Shown here one piece after another: positions 44,641 to 53,963 of a stretch of 64,000 nt of DNA. The notes under the pieces were generated by a model. The model saw only the letters and a list, made by a program, of their open reading frames with translations, was not told the DNA's origin and did not search any database. Source of the DNA: Candidatus Zixiibacteriota bacterium (lineage in GTDB: Bacteria > Zixibacteria > MSB-5A5 > GN15 > FEB-12); the NCBI GenBank assembly GCA_040753875.1, contig JBFMDV010000028.1, forward strand, positions 18,636-82,635, in the 5' to 3' direction. The translations under genes and the position numbers were made by a program. How positions within the stretch are numbered: the stretch's first letter is position 1; every line of letters begins with the position of its first letter.

Positions 44641-47214
44641 ATGCGTATAAAACAGCTTCTGGTCCTACCTAAACTGCCCCAGCGAATTAGTTCGTTACAA
44701 GAGATGGCCCACAACCTCTGGTATTCGTGGAACTGGGAGATCGTGCGGCTGTTTATCCGTCTCGATCCGGATATGTGGGAGGCATGCTATCAGAATCCGG
44801 TTGAAATGCTGGCCCGACTGCCGCAGGAGACCCTGCTCAAAGCGGCCCAGGATGAAGCTTTCCTGGTCAGCCTCGACCGCGTCCACGAGAAATATCGCGA
44901 CTATATGGAACGCAAGAAGTGGTTCCATTACAAATACGGGTCGCTTGAAAACCGGCGCATCGCCTATTTCTCGCTTGAATATGGTCTCGATACCGGACTG
45001 CCGGTGTATTCGGGGGGATTGGGCGTCCTGTCAGGCGATACCCTCAAATCTGCCTCCGATCTTGGCCTGCCCATGACCGCCGTAGGGCTTCTTTATCGCT
45101 ACGGCTATTTCCGCCAGTTTCTTTCCCCGGATGGCTGGCAACAAGAGCGGTACGAGGAGAACGATTGGTACCACATGCCGGTCGAATTGGTGAAAAGCGA
45201 CAAAGATGAACCGGTGCGCGTTAAACTTGACCTCGATGGCACTCCCGTACTTCTCCAGATTTGGAAAGTTCATGTCGGCCTCACGCCGCTTTATTTGCTG
45301 GACAGCAATATACCGGAGAACTCCACCAAGGCGCGCGACATCACCTCCGTCCTATACGGCGGCGATAAGGACATGCGGATCCGCCAGGAGATAGTCTTGG
45401 GAATAGGCGGCGTGCGCGCACTGCGTGCGGTGGGGATCGAGCCTTCGATCTACCATATCAACGAAGGTCACTCCTGGTTTCTGACACTGGAGCGACTCCG
45501 CCAACTGATGCAGGAGAAGGGACTCAGTTTCGCCGAGGCATCTCAGTATATCTGGTCGACGGCCGTCTTTACGACCCATACCCCTGTTCCGGCCGGCAAT
45601 GAGCGCTTTGATCCGGTACTGGTTCATCGCTATCTCGGCCCGATGGTCAAGGACCTGGGAATCACCTGGAAGGATTTCCTTTCCATTGGTCGCGTCAATC
45701 CGGGCGATGAGAACGAGACATTCTGCATGACCGTGGCGGCGCTCAAGTACTCCGCCTTCGTCAACGGCGTTTCACAACTGCACAGCAAGGTCACCCGCGA
45801 CATGTGGCACAATATCTGGCCGGACCTCCCGCGCGAGGAGGTACCCATTAGGGGGATCACCAACGGCATCCACCCGTCTTCGTGGGTCTCGCACGACATG
45901 ACCGAGTTGTACGAATCATATTTCGGTCCGCGATACACGGAGCGACCGGGCGCACCGGAGGTCTGGGAACGCGTGGACAAGATACCGGATGTCGAGTTGT
46001 GGCGTGTGCACTGCAAACGGCGGGAACGACTGGTCTTCTTTGCGCGCAAACGGCTCAGACTACAGCTTTCCCGGCGGTCAGCCTCGCAAGTCGATCTTCA
46101 GCGTGCCGAACAAGTGCTGGATCCCAACACGCTGACCATTGGCTTTGCGCGAAGATTCTCGACGTACAAACGTGGCGCGCTCCTCTTTAGCGATCCGGAC
46201 CGGCTGGCCCGGATGATCAACAATGAGAAATGCCCGGTGCAGGTCATTATTGCCGGCAAAGCCCACCCTCTGGATAATCCCGGCAAAGAGATCATCAAGA
46301 AGATCATCGGCTACGCCAGCGAGGAGCGATTCCGAAATCGGATTATCTTCCTCGAAGATTATGACATCAACGTCGCGCGATATCTGGTCCAGGGCTCCGA
46401 TATCTGGCTGAATAATCCCCGTCGCCCCGAAGAAGCATCCGGCACCTCCGGTATGAAAGCAGCCATTAACGGCGCCCTGAACGTGTCCATTCTCGACGGC
46501 TGGTGGGCCGAGGGATACAGTGAGGAAGTCGGTTTCAAGATCGGTCACGGCGAAGAATACGACAATGTCGACGTCCAGGACCGCTTGGAAGCGGAGTCGT
46601 TGTACAACGTGCTGGAGCGCGAAGTCATCCCGCTGTTCTATTCCCGCAACGGGCGCGGGTTGCCGTCCGAATGGATATTGAAAATGAAAGCGTCGGTCCG
46701 TTCGGCCGGTCAGCGATTTTCCGCTCAACGGATGCTGATGAATTACGCCGACCTTTTTTATGCCCCGGCGCTTATTACATCGGACCGGATGGCAGCCGAT
46801 AATTTCACACTCAACCGCGATGTTACCGCCTGGCTCGACCGGGTCAGCAGGAGTTGGGAGAAGATTGCCATAAAGGACATCGAGGTTCCCGAACTTGGTC
46901 CAACGGTACAGGTGGGACAAAGGATCCCGGTCAGACTAAAGGTGTTCCTCGGCGCCATAACGCCGAATGATGTCCGGGTGGAGGTGGTGGCCGGGCGGCT
47001 CAACACGCAGGAGTCGCTTCTGAATTTCAACCCGGTGCCGGCCATGCTTGACGGTGACCCGACACAACAGCGTCCGACGGAAGAAGGCCTTTACACGTAC
47101 TCGACTGAGGTCACTTGCCGTGAATCAGGAAGGTTTGGCATCTCGGCTCGGGTCATCCCTCACAACGAGAACCTGGTTCATACGCGTAAACCGAAGCTCA
47201 TCAGTTGGTGGTGA
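44641..47214 (+). CDS. glgP: Alpha-glucan (glycogen) phosphorylase
   Basis: 857 residues of the shorter alpha-glucan phosphorylase type (TIGR02094-like, GT35). The N-terminal DUF3417-like part begins LPQRISSLQEMAHNLWYSWNW. Further motifs are IAYFSLEYGLDTGLPVYSGGLG, and the pyridoxal phosphate lysine K606 in GTSGMKAAINGALN. It releases glucose 1-phosphate from glycogen or maltodextrin using PLP and phosphate. AGGG nine bases before the ATG. It is divergent from pfkA with a 242-base gap in which no further gene was seen. A bidirectional terminator follows. Confidence 0.95.
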   Translation: MRIKQLLVLPKLPQRISSLQEMAHNLWYSWNWEIVRLFIRLDPDMWEACYQNPVEMLARLPQETLLKAAQDEAFLVSLDRVHEKYRDYMERKKWFHYKYGSLENRRIAYFSLEYGLDTGLPVYSGGLGVLSGDTLKSASDLGLPMTAVGLLYRYGYFRQFLSPDGWQQERYEENDWYHMPVELVKSDKDEPVRVKLDLDGTPVLLQIWKVHVGLTPLYLLDSNIPENSTKARDITSVLYGGDKDMRIRQEIVLGIGGVRALRAVGIEPSIYHINEGHSWFLTLERLRQLMQEKGLSFAEASQYIWSTAVFTTHTPVPAGNERFDPVLVHRYLGPMVKDLGITWKDFLSIGRVNPGDENETFCMTVAALKYSAFVNGVSQLHSKVTRDMWHNIWPDLPREEVPIRGITNGIHPSSWVSHDMTELYESYFGPRYTERPGAPEVWERVDKIPDVELWRVHCKRRERLVFFARKRLRLQLSRRSASQVDLQRAEQVLDPNTLTIGFARRFSTYKRGALLFSDPDRLARMINNEKCPVQVIIAGKAHPLDNPGKEIIKKIIGYASEERFRNRIIFLEDYDINVARYLVQGSDIWLNNPRRPEEASGTSGMKAAINGALNVSILDGWWAEGYSEEVGFKIGHGEEYDNVDVQDRLEAESLYNVLEREVIPLFYSRNGRGLPSEWILKMKASVRSAGQRFSAQRMLMNYADLFYAPALITSDRMAADNFTLNRDVTAWLDRVSRSWEKIAIKDIEVPELGPTVQVGQRIPVRLKVFLGAITPNDVRVEVVAGRLNTQESLLNFNPVPAMLDGDPTQQRPTEEGLYTYSTEVTCRESGRFGISARVIPHNENLVHTRKPKLISWW

Positions 47215-47268
47215 GATTGCAAACCATCAGGTTCTTCCCATCAAACAGTGCTGTTCCTGACAAAACAG

Positions 47269-47304
47269 TGCGGTCAGGCGTCCCCGCCTGACCGCATTCA
47301 TTTT
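47269..47304. terminator. Bidirectional hairpin terminator between convergent genes
   Basis: Perfect 12-base stem TGCGGTCAGGCG / CGCCTGACCGCA with a 4-base loop, T-rich on the plus side (TTCATTTT) and TTTT on the minus side, between the phosphorylase gene and the convergent vWA gene. Confidence 0.8.
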
Positions 47305-47331
47305 GGAAAGCAGGCCCTTTCAAGAACAGCG

Positions 47332-49305
47332 TTACTCTTCCCACTCAGTGTGATAACCTGAAAGGTCCCGAGCGCGGCCGATCAAATCCACCAGCTCGCG
47401 GGTCTGCTCGTTAGGCAGCTGACTGGAAATATCGGCCGCCATGCTTAAAAGATCGTCATAGTCGTTGTTCGCAGAGTACGGTGTCCCCTTCAGAAGCTCG
47501 GCGAATCGTGAAGCAACTACCGCCAGCCTGAACTCCGGTCGGGCGTTTTGAAAATCGCGATTCAGTCCGCGGGACTCGATATCACGCGAGACTTCCGTTA
47601 CTTCAGTTTGGCCGGGGTCTTTCCAGCGAACCGCAATCGTCCCGATGGCACCGGAAGCACGGCGCTTCGTCAACTGCAATTCGTACAAAGCCGTGACCTC
47701 ATGCCCGGCGCCAATCTCTCCCCCATCCTGTTTGTTGTCCCGAAACTTATGATCCGGCACGGCGCGGTTTTCGTAGCCGATCAGGCGATAAGCGGAGACG
47801 ACGCCGGGATCGAACTCGACCTGCACCTTGACATCACGGCCAAGCATCTGGATGTTACCGGTCAGTTGTTCCACGAACAATGTGCGCGCCTGTTCGTAGT
47901 CGTCCACATAAGCGTACTTGCCGTTCCCCTTCTTCGCCAGCTGCTCAAGGAGTACGTCGTTGTAGTTCCCCATGCCGAAGCCAAACGTGCTCAGGGTGAT
48001 CCCCTTCTGGGTGAACCGTCGTATCTCAGCCATGATGGCGTCCGGGCTGGTCTTGCCTACGTTGGCGACGCCATCGCTGCACAGAATCACCATGTTGGTG
48101 TAACTATCTGCGAACTGCCTATTGGCCATCTGATATCCCAGCTTCAATCCTGCCTCGGCATAGGTGGAGCCGCGCGGATAGAGCGAGTTGATGCGTGCCA
48201 TGATAAGATCGCAGTGATCGGCGCGGGTCGGCTGCAGCACCACAAAAGCTTCCGAGCCGTACGCCACCACGCCAACTCGATCACGACCATTCAATTGGTT
48301 CAGGAGCATCTGCATCGACTGCTTGACCAACTGCAGCCGGTTGTCGTACCCCATCGAGCCGGAGACATCGATGACGATTGTCAGATTCAACGGCGCTCGC
48401 TCGCGGCGTGAGACCTCCTGCCCTTTAATGCCGATCTTCAGAAATGACCTTCTTGTATCGAACGGCGAACTGCTTATTTCCGTGAAGATGCGGAACCGGG
48501 ATTCATCCGGCGGATTGTAGCCGTAATCGAAATGATTGACAAACTCCTCGACCCGGATCGCGTCTTGGGGCGGCAGGTTTCCCTCAATGAGATACCTGCG
48601 CGCCAGTGTGTAGGAGGCATCGTCGACATCCACGGCAAAGGTCGAAAACCGGTCGCGCCGGGTCTCGACGAAACCGTTGGTGCCGTAATCGCGGAAGAAC
48701 ATGTCGTACGGAAGCGAATACGGGCTCGGTACAACTTGCGGCACTACGATTGGAGGTTCATATCTACCGCGGTCCCGGTAATTTTCATTCACCTTCGGCG
48801 CGGCTGTACTCCCGGTAACCTGATCGCGCCGCACAATACTCTGTTCAATACCGGAACGGGTATCCTGAGCCGACTTGCCCGCCCCCTCCTTCAGTTCGGG
48901 CAACAGCATATCGATATTGGCGTGCTCGTCCGTAAGAGCGGGCTGTTTCTCCAGCTTGTGCTTTTCGGTATCCTTAGGCTGAAGTGCTATATCAATCTGC
49001 CGTTTCTGACCCGCGAACACTGTCACCGCCGACAGTTCTTTGGTTTCAAAATCCGCATGGCTAAATCGGACGGAATATGTCGCGCTTGGCATGTTGCCAA
49101 AGTTGAAGAAACCATCGCTGTCTGATGTTGTCACCTGCTTGGTGCCAAGGAGCGTCACTGTGACCCCGCCTATTCCCTCTCCGGATTCCGCATTGGTGAT
49201 CCTCCCTTCAAGCTGCCCCGCCCTCTCAGCCGCAGTTGCTATGGTGCAACTTATCAACAGCACGATTGCGACTGCCCATCTGACAATTCGATACTGGCCA
49301 CTCAT
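47332..49305 (-). CDS. Exported von Willebrand factor A protein with carboxypeptidase-regulatory-like domain
   Basis: 657 residues. Signal peptide (MSGQYRIVRWAVAIVLLISC), then a carboxypeptidase regulatory-like beta sandwich (about 30-110, GEGIGGVTVTLLGTKQ), a low-complexity linker, and a vWA module of the YfbK type, with an N-terminal extension (PPQDAIRVEEFVNHFDYGY), MIDAS motif DVSGSMG and a C-terminal DUF3520-like domain. vWA MIDAS sites bind metal and mediate protein contacts. Start fixed by AAAGGAG seven bases upstream of the ATG. Function in this organism is unknown; it is transcribed alone, convergent with the phosphorylase. Confidence 0.88.
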   Translation of the reverse strand: MSGQYRIVRWAVAIVLLISCTIATAAERAGQLEGRITNAESGEGIGGVTVTLLGTKQVTTSDSDGFFNFGNMPSATYSVRFSHADFETKELSAVTVFAGQKRQIDIALQPKDTEKHKLEKQPALTDEHANIDMLLPELKEGAGKSAQDTRSGIEQSIVRRDQVTGSTAAPKVNENYRDRGRYEPPIVVPQVVPSPYSLPYDMFFRDYGTNGFVETRRDRFSTFAVDVDDASYTLARRYLIEGNLPPQDAIRVEEFVNHFDYGYNPPDESRFRIFTEISSSPFDTRRSFLKIGIKGQEVSRRERAPLNLTIVIDVSGSMGYDNRLQLVKQSMQMLLNQLNGRDRVGVVAYGSEAFVVLQPTRADHCDLIMARINSLYPRGSTYAEAGLKLGYQMANRQFADSYTNMVILCSDGVANVGKTSPDAIMAEIRRFTQKGITLSTFGFGMGNYNDVLLEQLAKKGNGKYAYVDDYEQARTLFVEQLTGNIQMLGRDVKVQVEFDPGVVSAYRLIGYENRAVPDHKFRDNKQDGGEIGAGHEVTALYELQLTKRRASGAIGTIAVRWKDPGQTEVTEVSRDIESRGLNRDFQNARPEFRLAVVASRFAELLKGTPYSANNDYDDLLSMAADISSQLPNEQTRELVDLIGRARDLSGYHTEWEE

Positions 49306-49534
49306 GGCTGATCTCCTTTCACTTTGGTTCAATTATTCGTTTTCTATTTTCTGCCCTCTTTACTTCCGTGGGAGCAAAATCTTCCGCCAAAACTTGATGA
49401 TGGACAAAAATGGAAACCGACCGGCAAAAACACCGTAGATGCATCTGGATGAATCTGTTCGGGACAGCAACCCTCATATTTTGTCAGCGGCACGGAGTTG
49501 GCGTGCCCGTGGCCCGGAAACGGGGATTAACCGC

Positions 49535-49563
49535 TTGACAGTCAACTCAGTAGGGTCTTAATT
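49535..49563 (+). promoter_or_regulatory. Putative promoter of the M16 peptidase pair
   Basis: Perfect -35 TTGACA (49535-49540), 17-base spacer, -10 TTAATT (49558-49563), about 40 bases before the ATG at 49605. Confidence 0.55.
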
Positions 49564-49604
49564 CGCTCGATAAACCACTGCCGAAATAAACCATGGAGGA
49601 AAGA

Positions 49605-51110
49605 ATGAAGCATCGGATGACCAGGCTGGCGCTGTCATTGCTCGGCCTGATGGCTCTGGTCGTGCCCCGGGTCGCGGGATTCGATTTCACGGCGCTCGAG
49701 AGCACGGTAACCGAGCATAAACTCAAGAACGGACTTACCGTGCTCGTCATGGAACGGCACGACGCCCCGGTGGCATCGTTTGTAAGCTGGGTGAACACCG
49801 GCTCATCCGATGACCCCAAAGGGTACACCGGCCTCGCACACATGTTCGAGCATATGGCATTCAAGGGGACAACCACTCTCGGGACTAAGAATATCAAGAA
49901 AGAGCTCGGCCTGATAAAGGTCGAGGATTCGCTTTTTATGCTGCTGCGTTCCGAACGCGCCAAAGGGCGGATGGCCGACAGCACCAGGCTGGCTACACTT
50001 GAGAAACAATACGAGGATGCGCGTGAAGCCTCGTATCAGGAGGTGAAACCGAACGAGTTCGGCAATATCGTCGATCGCGAAGGAGGCGTGGGACTCAACG
50101 CCTTCACCAGCAACGACGAAACGGTCTATTTCTTCAGTCTCCCCTCGAACAAAGTCGAACTGTGGATGTCACTGGAATCGGAGCGATTCCTGAAACCTGT
50201 CCTGCGCGAGATGTATAAGGAGCGCGATGTGGTCGCCGAAGAGCGCCGGATGCGGACCGAATCGAGCCCGATCGGCCGCCTGATCGAGGAATTCCTCACC
50301 CTTGCGTATAAGGCGCACCCGTACGGCATCCCCGGAGTCGGGCACATGTCCGACATTCAATACTATTCCCGCAAAGAGGCACAGGCGTTCTTCGACAAGA
50401 ACTATGTGCCCGCTAACATGGTGGTGGCGATAGTCGGCGATGTTAACGCGGCTGAGGTGACCAGGCTGGCCGAAAAGTACTGGGGGCGGATCCAATACCA
50501 TCCGGCTCCGGACCGGATCGCAACAGTCGAACCGGAGCAGGCCGGTGAGCGGCGGTCGGTGCTCGAAGACCCCTCGCAGCCGGTGTACATTTGCGGATGG
50601 CACATTCCCGATGTCACCCACCCCGACTATCCGGCCATCAACGCTTTGATGGATTACCTCGGTACCGGCCGCACGTCGCAACTCTACAAGTCGTTGGTCA
50701 AGGAGAAGAAGGCGGCTGTGCAAGTGGCGGGGTTTGTCGGCTTCCCGGGCGACAAATACCCCAGCCTCGCGGCGATTTATTCCGTCCCTGCCGCCGGACA
50801 CACCAATGAAGAAAGCGAGGCGGAGATCTTTGCCGCTGTCGAGAAAGTCCAAAACGGATTGATCACACCTGAAGAACTGGAGAAGATCAAGGCCCGGAAC
50901 CGGGCGAATATGATCCGCCAGATGGATGGCAACCAGGGACTGGCGCTGCAACTGGCGGGCTACCAGACCCGGTGGGGCGACTGGCGTCAGCTCTTCAAGG
51001 AAATGGATCGTATTAACGCCGTGACGCGCGAAGATATTCAGCGCGTGGCCAAACAATATCTTACCAAGAAAAACCGCGTTGTCGCCATGATGAACACGGT
51101 GCAGAGTTAA
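49605..51110 (+). CDS. M16 zinc peptidase, catalytic subunit
   Basis: 501 residues. Signal peptide MKHRMTRLALSLLGLMALVV, then an M16 domain with the inverted zinc motif H79-x-x-E82-H83 (HMFEH) and downstream glutamate ligands in the EERR region. The second M16 half includes TGRTSQLYKSLVKEKKAA. M16B enzymes act as two-subunit clamps; the partner is the next gene. The start at 49605 is chosen because GGAGG lies five bases upstream; an ATG at 49593 would overlap that site. Predicted periplasmic or envelope protease. Confidence 0.92.
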   Translation: MKHRMTRLALSLLGLMALVVPRVAGFDFTALESTVTEHKLKNGLTVLVMERHDAPVASFVSWVNTGSSDDPKGYTGLAHMFEHMAFKGTTTLGTKNIKKELGLIKVEDSLFMLLRSERAKGRMADSTRLATLEKQYEDAREASYQEVKPNEFGNIVDREGGVGLNAFTSNDETVYFFSLPSNKVELWMSLESERFLKPVLREMYKERDVVAEERRMRTESSPIGRLIEEFLTLAYKAHPYGIPGVGHMSDIQYYSRKEAQAFFDKNYVPANMVVAIVGDVNAAEVTRLAEKYWGRIQYHPAPDRIATVEPEQAGERRSVLEDPSQPVYICGWHIPDVTHPDYPAINALMDYLGTGRTSQLYKSLVKEKKAAVQVAGFVGFPGDKYPSLAAIYSVPAAGHTNEESEAEIFAAVEKVQNGLITPEELEKIKARNRANMIRQMDGNQGLALQLAGYQTRWGDWRQLFKEMDRINAVTREDIQRVAKQYLTKKNRVVAMMNTVQS

Positions 51111-51127
51111 CAGGAGCGGCAGAAACA

Positions 51128-53269
51128 ATGAAAACGAAGATGATTCGCCTGTTGGTTGCCGGTCTGGTGCTGGCGACCGTTGCGGCTGCCGCATCCGTCG
51201 CACAGGATGTGAGCAAGCTGAAGTACCCGGCCCTCAACCCGTTGGTGGTGCCAAAGGTTGAGAAGGTCACCCTTGAAAACGGCATTCGGCTTTATTTCCT
51301 CGAGGACAAGAGCCTGCCGATCTTTCGCGCCGCAGTGATGGTCAACGGCGGCTCATATCTGGAACCACCTGAAAAAATTGGCCTGGCTGATATTTGCGGC
51401 TCGGTCATGCGCACTGGTGGGACAGCCAAGTGGAGCGGCGACCAGATCGACGAAATGCTGGAGAGCGTGGGCGGCAGTGTTGAAACCAATATCGGCCTGT
51501 TGAGCGGCCGTGCATCGGTCAATGTGCTCAGCGATTACACTGATCTTGGACTTGAGGTGCTGGCCGACATCCTCCGCCATCCCGCGTTCAACCAGGACAA
51601 AATCGAGCTGGCCAAAGTGGAGCGCCGGTCGATGATCTCGCGCCGCAACGATGATCCAATGACTATCGGACGACGCGAATTCGCCAAGGCCATCTATGGG
51701 CCGAAATCGGTGTACGCGCGTCATACCGAATACACCACTATCAACGGTATCACGCGCGATGATCTGGTGGCATTCCACAAACTGATTTACAATCCCGAGA
51801 ACCTTCAGTTGGCGGTCTGGGGCGATTACGACCGCACCAAGGTACTGGACAAGATCAAACAGCTGTTCGGCGATTGGCAAAAGGGTGCCTCTGCCCTGCC
51901 GCCTCCCCCGAAGGTCGACTATGCCTTTGAAAACCACGTCTATTTCGTCAACAAGAGTGATATCAATCAGTCCAATGTGTTCGTCGGACATATCGGCGGT
52001 CTGATCGACGATCCGGATTATGCCTCCCGTATTGTCATGAATAACGTCCTGGGCGGCTCGTTCGGCAGCCGCCTGTTCAACAGCGTTCGCTCGCGTGAAG
52101 GACTGGCGTACGCCGTGTTCGGCACGTACAGTGCCAATTTCGCGTTTCCCGGCATCTTCTTCAATTTTGCTTCCACCAAGTCCGAAACGACCGTGAAGGC
52201 GGCGCGCGAGATCATAAAAGAGATCAAACGGATGCAGACTGATGCCCCGACGGCTGATGAGACGAGTGTCGCCAAGGATGGATATCTGAATTCGTTCGTG
52301 TTCAATTTCGACGATAAGGCGGACGTGATCAATCGGCTGATGACGTACGACTTCTACGGCAAGCCGGAAGACTTCCTGTTCAAGGAGAAGGAAGCGGTGG
52401 AGAAAGTGACTTCTGCCGACGTGCTCGCGGCCGCACAGAAGAATCTCCATCCGACTACGCTCAATATACTCGTCATCGGAAACGGCGCCGAATTCGGGAC
52501 ACCGCTTGACAGCCTCGGCATGGGGAAAATCGACACTATCGACATCACCATTCCCAAGGCCGAGGAAAAGAAACAACTCTCGATCACGCCCGAGAATCTC
52601 AAGAAGGGCAAGGAACTTCTCGACAAGGCAGTGGCGGCTCACGGCGGCCTGACTGGATTCAAGAAGGTCAAAGCAGTGGCGGTGAAAGGGACATTTACCA
52701 TCGCCACGCCGCAGGGGGACTTCCCGCTCGCCATGGAAGCGCTGACTGTCTACCCGGACAAGTCGCGTCAGGTGGCGACCATGATGGGCCAGAAAATGTA
52801 CGATATCCGCGATGGCGGCATCGGCTGGAAGAGCGGGGCGATGGGGAAATTGACCGAAAAGACGGCCGATGATCTCAAAGAGGACGACCAGGAAACTGCC
52901 CGCAACACGGTTTATATTTTCATGACATCGGACAAGCCGAAATACCAGGCTGTATACGACGGCTCAGGCGAGGCCAACGGCTCCAAGGTGGAATTTGTCA
53001 CTTTGATCGACGTGTCCAGTGCGCCGATCTGTCGTCTGGCCCTGGATGCTAAATCGCTGCAACTGGTGGCCAAGAGCTACTGGGGCAAATCTCCGTTCGG
53101 CGAGGGGACAATCGAGGACCTCTACTCGGATTTCAAGACGGTTAACGGACTCACCTTACCGATGAGCACTGCGAGCAGTCTTGACGGCAAGAAGTTCGGA
53201 ACCATGCAGGCTGTGGAGTTCACCGTGAACCCGGAGATACCAGCCGGCAGTTTCGAAAAACCGTTGTAG
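51128..53269 (+). CDS. M16-like inactive partner with C-terminal LolA-like domain
   Basis: 713 residues. Signal peptide MKTKMIRLLVAGLVLATVAA. The M16-like domains lack the HxxEH zinc motif (the equivalent site reads GLADICGSV) but keep the partner-type R/Y region RLFNSVRSREGLAYAVFGTY, as in the non-catalytic subunits of M16B heterodimers. From about residue 500 a domain resembling LolA/lipoprotein-carrier folds follows (AAHGGLTGFKKVKAVAVKGTF). It lies 17 bases after the catalytic subunit and is surely co-transcribed. A terminator follows. Confidence 0.88.
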   Translation: MKTKMIRLLVAGLVLATVAAAASVAQDVSKLKYPALNPLVVPKVEKVTLENGIRLYFLEDKSLPIFRAAVMVNGGSYLEPPEKIGLADICGSVMRTGGTAKWSGDQIDEMLESVGGSVETNIGLLSGRASVNVLSDYTDLGLEVLADILRHPAFNQDKIELAKVERRSMISRRNDDPMTIGRREFAKAIYGPKSVYARHTEYTTINGITRDDLVAFHKLIYNPENLQLAVWGDYDRTKVLDKIKQLFGDWQKGASALPPPPKVDYAFENHVYFVNKSDINQSNVFVGHIGGLIDDPDYASRIVMNNVLGGSFGSRLFNSVRSREGLAYAVFGTYSANFAFPGIFFNFASTKSETTVKAAREIIKEIKRMQTDAPTADETSVAKDGYLNSFVFNFDDKADVINRLMTYDFYGKPEDFLFKEKEAVEKVTSADVLAAAQKNLHPTTLNILVIGNGAEFGTPLDSLGMGKIDTIDITIPKAEEKKQLSITPENLKKGKELLDKAVAAHGGLTGFKKVKAVAVKGTFTIATPQGDFPLAMEALTVYPDKSRQVATMMGQKMYDIRDGGIGWKSGAMGKLTEKTADDLKEDDQETARNTVYIFMTSDKPKYQAVYDGSGEANGSKVEFVTLIDVSSAPICRLALDAKSLQLVAKSYWGKSPFGEGTIEDLYSDFKTVNGLTLPMSTASSLDGKKFGTMQAVEFTVNPEIPAGSFEKPL

Positions 53270-53290
53270 TGCACACCCTAAAACAATTGC

Positions 53291-53322
53291 AAAAGACCGG
53301 TCTCACAAGGCCGGTCTTTTTT
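53291..53322 (+). terminator. Rho-independent terminator
   Basis: 10-base stem AAAAGACCGG / CCGGTCTTTT with a 10-base loop and trailing TT, 21 bases after the M16 partner gene. Confidence 0.85.
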
Positions 53323-53963
53323 GTCCAGGCCATCGCAAGTGTCATGCAACTGTAAGTTATACAATGTCTTACACTTCGAGCGTACGCGACGCTCCGATCC
53401 GACGCTTCGGGCATAGTTTACAGAACTTCGCATTCGTCATATGATACAGGCTGTACGTCTAATCTTGGACGAGGCGTATTGGACGCTTCAGCTGCGTTTG
53501 TTGAATGGCAATCCAATTAGTCCTTCGCTCACGCGTGTGTGAAAATTGCCATCGAGTGCTCCGCGGTTGAACGCAGTGCGTAAGATGTCCATCCGGTGGT
53601 GAGGCGCATGGCAGAGTCTGTATGGTGTGCGGACAGGGAAAGCTCGCGGACTCGGGGATGGACTGCGCAAGGCACCTCTTGGAACGTTTCGATCGGAAAG
53701 ACGGTAGCTGTCAAGTAGTTAAGGGACTGCGGGCCACGGCCTTGATACGGCCTGTTCGAAGCCAAAATCTTGATGAAGGCGCTTGTGTTTTGACGGGAGC
53801 CAACAGTATATTTGGGTTTACGCCGGAGGCTTTGAAGGTCGAGGAGTCCCTTTCCGAGAGGGTTTGAGTTGACCGTCGAATTCCGGCCAGAGCTTTGAGC
53901 AATTAAGCGTTTTGAACCGTCTATGGTTCAGAGCATTGAATGATAGGAAAGGTGCGGGACACT
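53323..53963 (+). promoter_or_regulatory. Long gene-free region with putative promoter before the paralogous secreted proteins
   Basis: About 640 bases with no convincing gene on either strand. A possible promoter near the right end is TTGTGT (53783-53788), 18-base spacer, TATATT (53807-53812), leaving a leader of about 145 bases to the ATG at 53964. A small GGCCTTGATACGGCC hairpin lies near 53739. Confidence 0.4.

Noticed and set aside
53620..53725. Words resembling a c-di-GMP-I (GEMM) riboswitch: GGACAGGGAAA, GCGCAAGGC and GGTAGC in the right order
   Set aside because: The P2 and P3 helices do not form by eye and the core positions differ. A covariance search would be needed to claim it.
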